Origin: Methylocystis heyeri
GTDB taxonomy: Bacteria > Pseudomonadota > Alphaproteobacteria > Rhizobiales > Beijerinckiaceae
DNA: 64,000 bases
NCBI RefSeq assembly: GCF_004802635.2
Contig: NZ_CP046052.1
Location: 992,001-1,056,000 of the forward strand
Direction of reading: 5' to 3'
The notes under the pieces were generated by a model. It ran no database searches, had not been told where the DNA came from, and saw nothing but the letters and a program-made list of their open reading frames with translations. The translations under genes and the position numbers were made by a program. Shown here one piece after another: positions 63,320-64,000 of this stretch; the first letter of the stretch is position 1; each line of letters starts with the position of its first letter.

Positions 63320-64000
63320 ATGAAGGTGCTACCGATGAAGATTATTGGCTTCGCCAGCGCGCTGGCGATCACGCTGGCGGCCGGCTCCGGGCGCGCCGCC
63401 GATCTCCCGTCCCACAAGGCTCCGCCTCCAGCCTATGCGCCGCCTTCTTTCGTGTGGACCGGTTGCCACGCCGGCATCAATGCGGGCGGCGGCTGGGGTC
63501 AGACCCAATGGAAGGACACTTTCGGCAATTCGGCGCTGCTACAAGGAGATTTCGACGGAAACAACGCCGGCAATACGGCGGCGACCGACCAGTCGGGCGG
63601 CGTCATCGGCGGGCAGATCGGCTGCGACTATCAGTTCTCCGGGGGCTGGGTGCTCGGCGTCGAAGCCAAATTCTCCGGCGCGACGATCAGCTCCACCAAT
63701 GTCGATCAGTTCAATCAGAACTGGTCGCTGCGCAACAACACCGATTGGTTCGGCACGGTCACGGGCCGCGTCGGCTATGCGCCTATCGATCCCCTGCTGA
63801 TCTATGGACGCGCCGGCTTCGCCTACGCCGACAACAAGGCAGCTATCACCAACGCAGGCTTCCTGATCGGCTCGGGCGCGTTGCAGACCCGCACCGGCTG
63901 GACCGCGGGCGGCGGCTTCGAATGGGCTTTCGCGCCCAATTGGTCGGTGTTCCTCGAGGGCAATTACCATAACCTCGGGGGCCAGGACGACTATTTTCCC
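63320..64000 (+). CDS. Omp25/31-type outer-membrane beta-barrel protein, partial
   Basis: The frame is open to the right edge (227 codons seen). ATG 63320 opens MKVLPMKIIGFASALAITLAAGSGRA, then ADLPSHKAPPPAYAPP and VWTGCHAGINAGGGWG. The same alphaproteobacterial surface barrel type as the gene at 48173 is seen, with VIGGQIGCDYQFSG, GVEAKFSG, GTVTGRVGYAP and FLEGNYHNLGG strands. The C-terminus is outside the window. ATG 63335 is an alternative start. Confidence 0.88.
   Translation, partial: MKVLPMKIIGFASALAITLAAGSGRAADLPSHKAPPPAYAPPSFVWTGCHAGINAGGGWGQTQWKDTFGNSALLQGDFDGNNAGNTAATDQSGGVIGGQIGCDYQFSGGWVLGVEAKFSGATISSTNVDQFNQNWSLRNNTDWFGTVTGRVGYAPIDPLLIYGRAGFAYADNKAAITNAGFLIGSGALQTRTGWTAGGGFEWAFAPNWSVFLEGNYHNLGGQDDYFP

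Overview
The window reads as chromosomal DNA of a GC-rich alphaproteobacterium of the order Hyphomicrobiales. Evidence is the high GC3 coding style, the Omp25/31-type surface proteins with AADLP mature N-termini, an MbfA-type ferritin/VIT1 iron exporter, and the moxR-DUF58-DUF4159 cluster followed by DUF6111-cca. The mbnP/mbnH copper pair fits a methanotroph relative (Methylocystaceae/Beijerinckiaceae), but no methane or methanol oxidation gene is present, so this placement is an inference. No rRNA, tRNA, CRISPR array or prophage was recognised.

Layout. 1-5.7 kb: end of an AsmA/DUF3971 protein, metG, a small hypothetical gene and a secreted, possibly outer-membrane protein. 5.7-7.5 kb: the rtcB2-prfH ribosome-repair pair. 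7.5-9.4 kb: degenerate intergenic repeats, a three-gene PilZ cluster and an array of six GTTANTAAC-type boxes. 9.7-14.5 kb: homocysteine methyltransferase, AraC/GyrI regulator, P-loop kinase, and an ECF sigma - small membrane protein - signal peptidase I operon, ending in a frameshifted small gene. 14.8-17.1 kb: an ISNCY-type insertion sequence with a deleted transposase and inverted ends that also enclose a TauE/SafE exporter gene. 17.3-19.3 kb: tatD plus a metallo-beta-lactamase-fold hydrolase, then a frameshifted parE toxin remnant. 19.4-24.8 kb: a giant GH94 membrane protein. 25-33.5 kb: housekeeping and accessory enzymes (metallophosphoesterase, MbfA, NUDIX, secreted phosphoesterase, GNAT, ZapE, MFS). 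33.5-35.5 kb: an AlgX-like SGNH protein with a methyltransferase. 35.6-44.1 kb: moxR-DUF58-DUF4159-large membrane protein operon on the minus strand, and DUF6111-cca on the plus strand. 44.6-46.6 kb: a low-GC island with an orphan 374-aa protein carrying an FSGC...H motif. 46.7-48.9 kb: YCII protein, SDR and an outer-membrane barrel. 49-56.3 kb: a two-component system divergent from a Cys-rich DUF2946-like protein, a TonB-dependent receptor, mbnP and mbnH. 56.8-64 kb: plasma-membrane-type H+-ATPase with PPK2, a SulP transporter, an AraC regulator and a second outer-membrane barrel running off the end.

The strongest candidate systems are: the copper locus (sensor pair, receptor, MbnP, MbnH) without methanobactin biosynthesis genes, with an 18-bp palindrome and an 11-bp-spaced GTTAC repeat in its control region; the low-GC orphan gene that may encode a CNF/BLF1-like deamidase; the insertion sequence whose ends enclose an exporter; and the repeat array next to the PilZ cluster. 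Several short intergenic repeat families recur between genes throughout.
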